A model generated the notes under the pieces. That model made no database searches and was not told where the DNA came from. It saw only the letters and a program-made list of their open reading frames with translations. Made by a program: the position numbers and the translations under genes. Positions 14,584-15,000 of a stretch of 15,000 nt of DNA are shown here, piece by piece. The stretch comes from Symbiodinium natans (Eukaryota > Sar > Dinophyceae > Suessiales > Symbiodiniaceae), in the NCBI GenBank assembly GCA_905221605.1, contig CAJNDS010000110.1, forward strand, positions 1-15,000, written 5' to 3'. Positions within the stretch are counted from its first letter, which is position 1; every line of letters begins with the position of its first letter.

Positions 14584-14828
14584 TCCTAAACCCTAAACCC
14601 TAAACCCTAAACCCTAAACCCTAAACCCTAAACTAGAAAGGCCTGCGAAGCTCGATTGTGAGCCCTCTAAGCTCCACAAGCTTTATGTTCAGCCTTCAGC
14701 GTTGAGAGCTCAGACCCAAAGAGCCCACGACCCCTTAACAAAGCAATTTCGACCTTAACATATATAGGGTTTAGGGTTTAGGGTTTAGGGCTCCTTAAAA
14801 TGGTGTAAGGTATATTTCTTGATCAAAG
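14584..14828. other. CCCTAAA (14584-14633) and TTTAGGG (14766-14790) arrays with spacer
   Basis: The 130-bp spacer between the opposed arrays shows no convincing frame. An island just upstream (14493-14580) is open as MGLRTTKQLGTPNSTESE but has no splice support. Confidence 0.6.
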
Positions 14829-14987
14829 GGATATGGGGCCCTCTGGGGATGTGGGCCGGGGGTCTCCAACTCATACCTGCCAGCAGGGTGTTGGAGCAAC
14901 CTGGGGACAAAGAGAATCTCACTAAAGCCCGAAAACCCCCTTCCCCCCTTGAATCCTCTAAACCCAAAACCCAAAACTCTAAATCCT
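14829..14987 (+). CDS. Candidate exon or 3' coding end: IWGPLGMWAGGLQLIP
   Basis: ATCAAAG|GG opens a frame reading IWGPLGMWAGGLQLIPASR that stays open to TAA at 14987. A GT donor at 14888 (AGG|GTGTTG) would end it after ASR. A second forward frame is also open. No family support; listed because the upstream gene should have further exons in this direction. Confidence 0.2.
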
Positions 14988-15000
14988 AAAAATACTTTGA

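Noticed and set aside
1-15000. Apicomplexan (Eimeria-type) origin
   Set aside because: Eimeria also scatters TTTAGGG-like repeats, but the CAG-repeat-rich coding segments expected there are absent, and the GC/GA donors, AG|G acceptors and RLWCVFELA core point to a dinoflagellate.
1-15000. Dinoflagellate spliced-leader relic, rRNA, CRISPR or prokaryotic genes
   Set aside because: I looked for spliced-leader 3' sequence, conserved rRNA words and spaced identical repeats with unique spacers; none found.

Overview
The window looks like dinoflagellate nuclear DNA, most likely from the Symbiodiniaceae/Polarella side of the group. Three things support this. TTTAGGG/CCCTAAA heptamer arrays recur every few hundred bases in both orientations. 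No ORF exceeds about 150 codons. Short protein-like islands on the + strand can be joined with GT, GC and GA donors and AG|G acceptors, the relaxed splice pattern known from dinoflagellates. No rRNA, tRNA, CRISPR, bacterial-type operon or spliced-leader sequence was found. I ran no database search; family statements rest on recollection and are marked as such.

Layout. Bases 1-4600 are mostly repeat: a poly-G start, long heptamer arrays and variants, an octamer array, and a 64-65 bp higher-order repeat. They are broken by 50-150 bp islands, a few of which look like exons (1210-1251, 2412-2466, 3832-3919, 4254-4300). Bases 4680-5540 hold a 29-bp direct repeat flanking an array, another possible exon, and a TGTC microsatellite.

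From about 5670 to 14092 I reconstruct one multi-exon + strand gene from about a dozen short exons (35-130 nt), in-frame in most joins. In order it encodes two or three membrane helices, a cysteine-containing segment running into a YGVGGILSVSK...LWSGPYFQRLWCVFELATF core, a PFFHEL plus helix segment, a DREF...IQRWFGS segment, and two more hydrophobic segments. I recognise this order as a large, unnamed family of predicted dinoflagellate membrane proteins; its function is unknown. The 5' and 3' ends were not found, and the part between 9550 and 12220 is only tentatively filled.

Nearly every intron carries telomere-like arrays, and several exon edges lie inside or directly against one, so the repeat itself supplies splice dinucleotides. 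Introns also hold a 155-bp MITE-like element with near-perfect terminal inverted repeats and a 5-bp target duplication (8969-9123), a 102-bp inverted repeat (6698-6799), and a compound microsatellite (12486-12653). Spurious short ORFs are common in all frames, so isolated exon candidates get low confidence.
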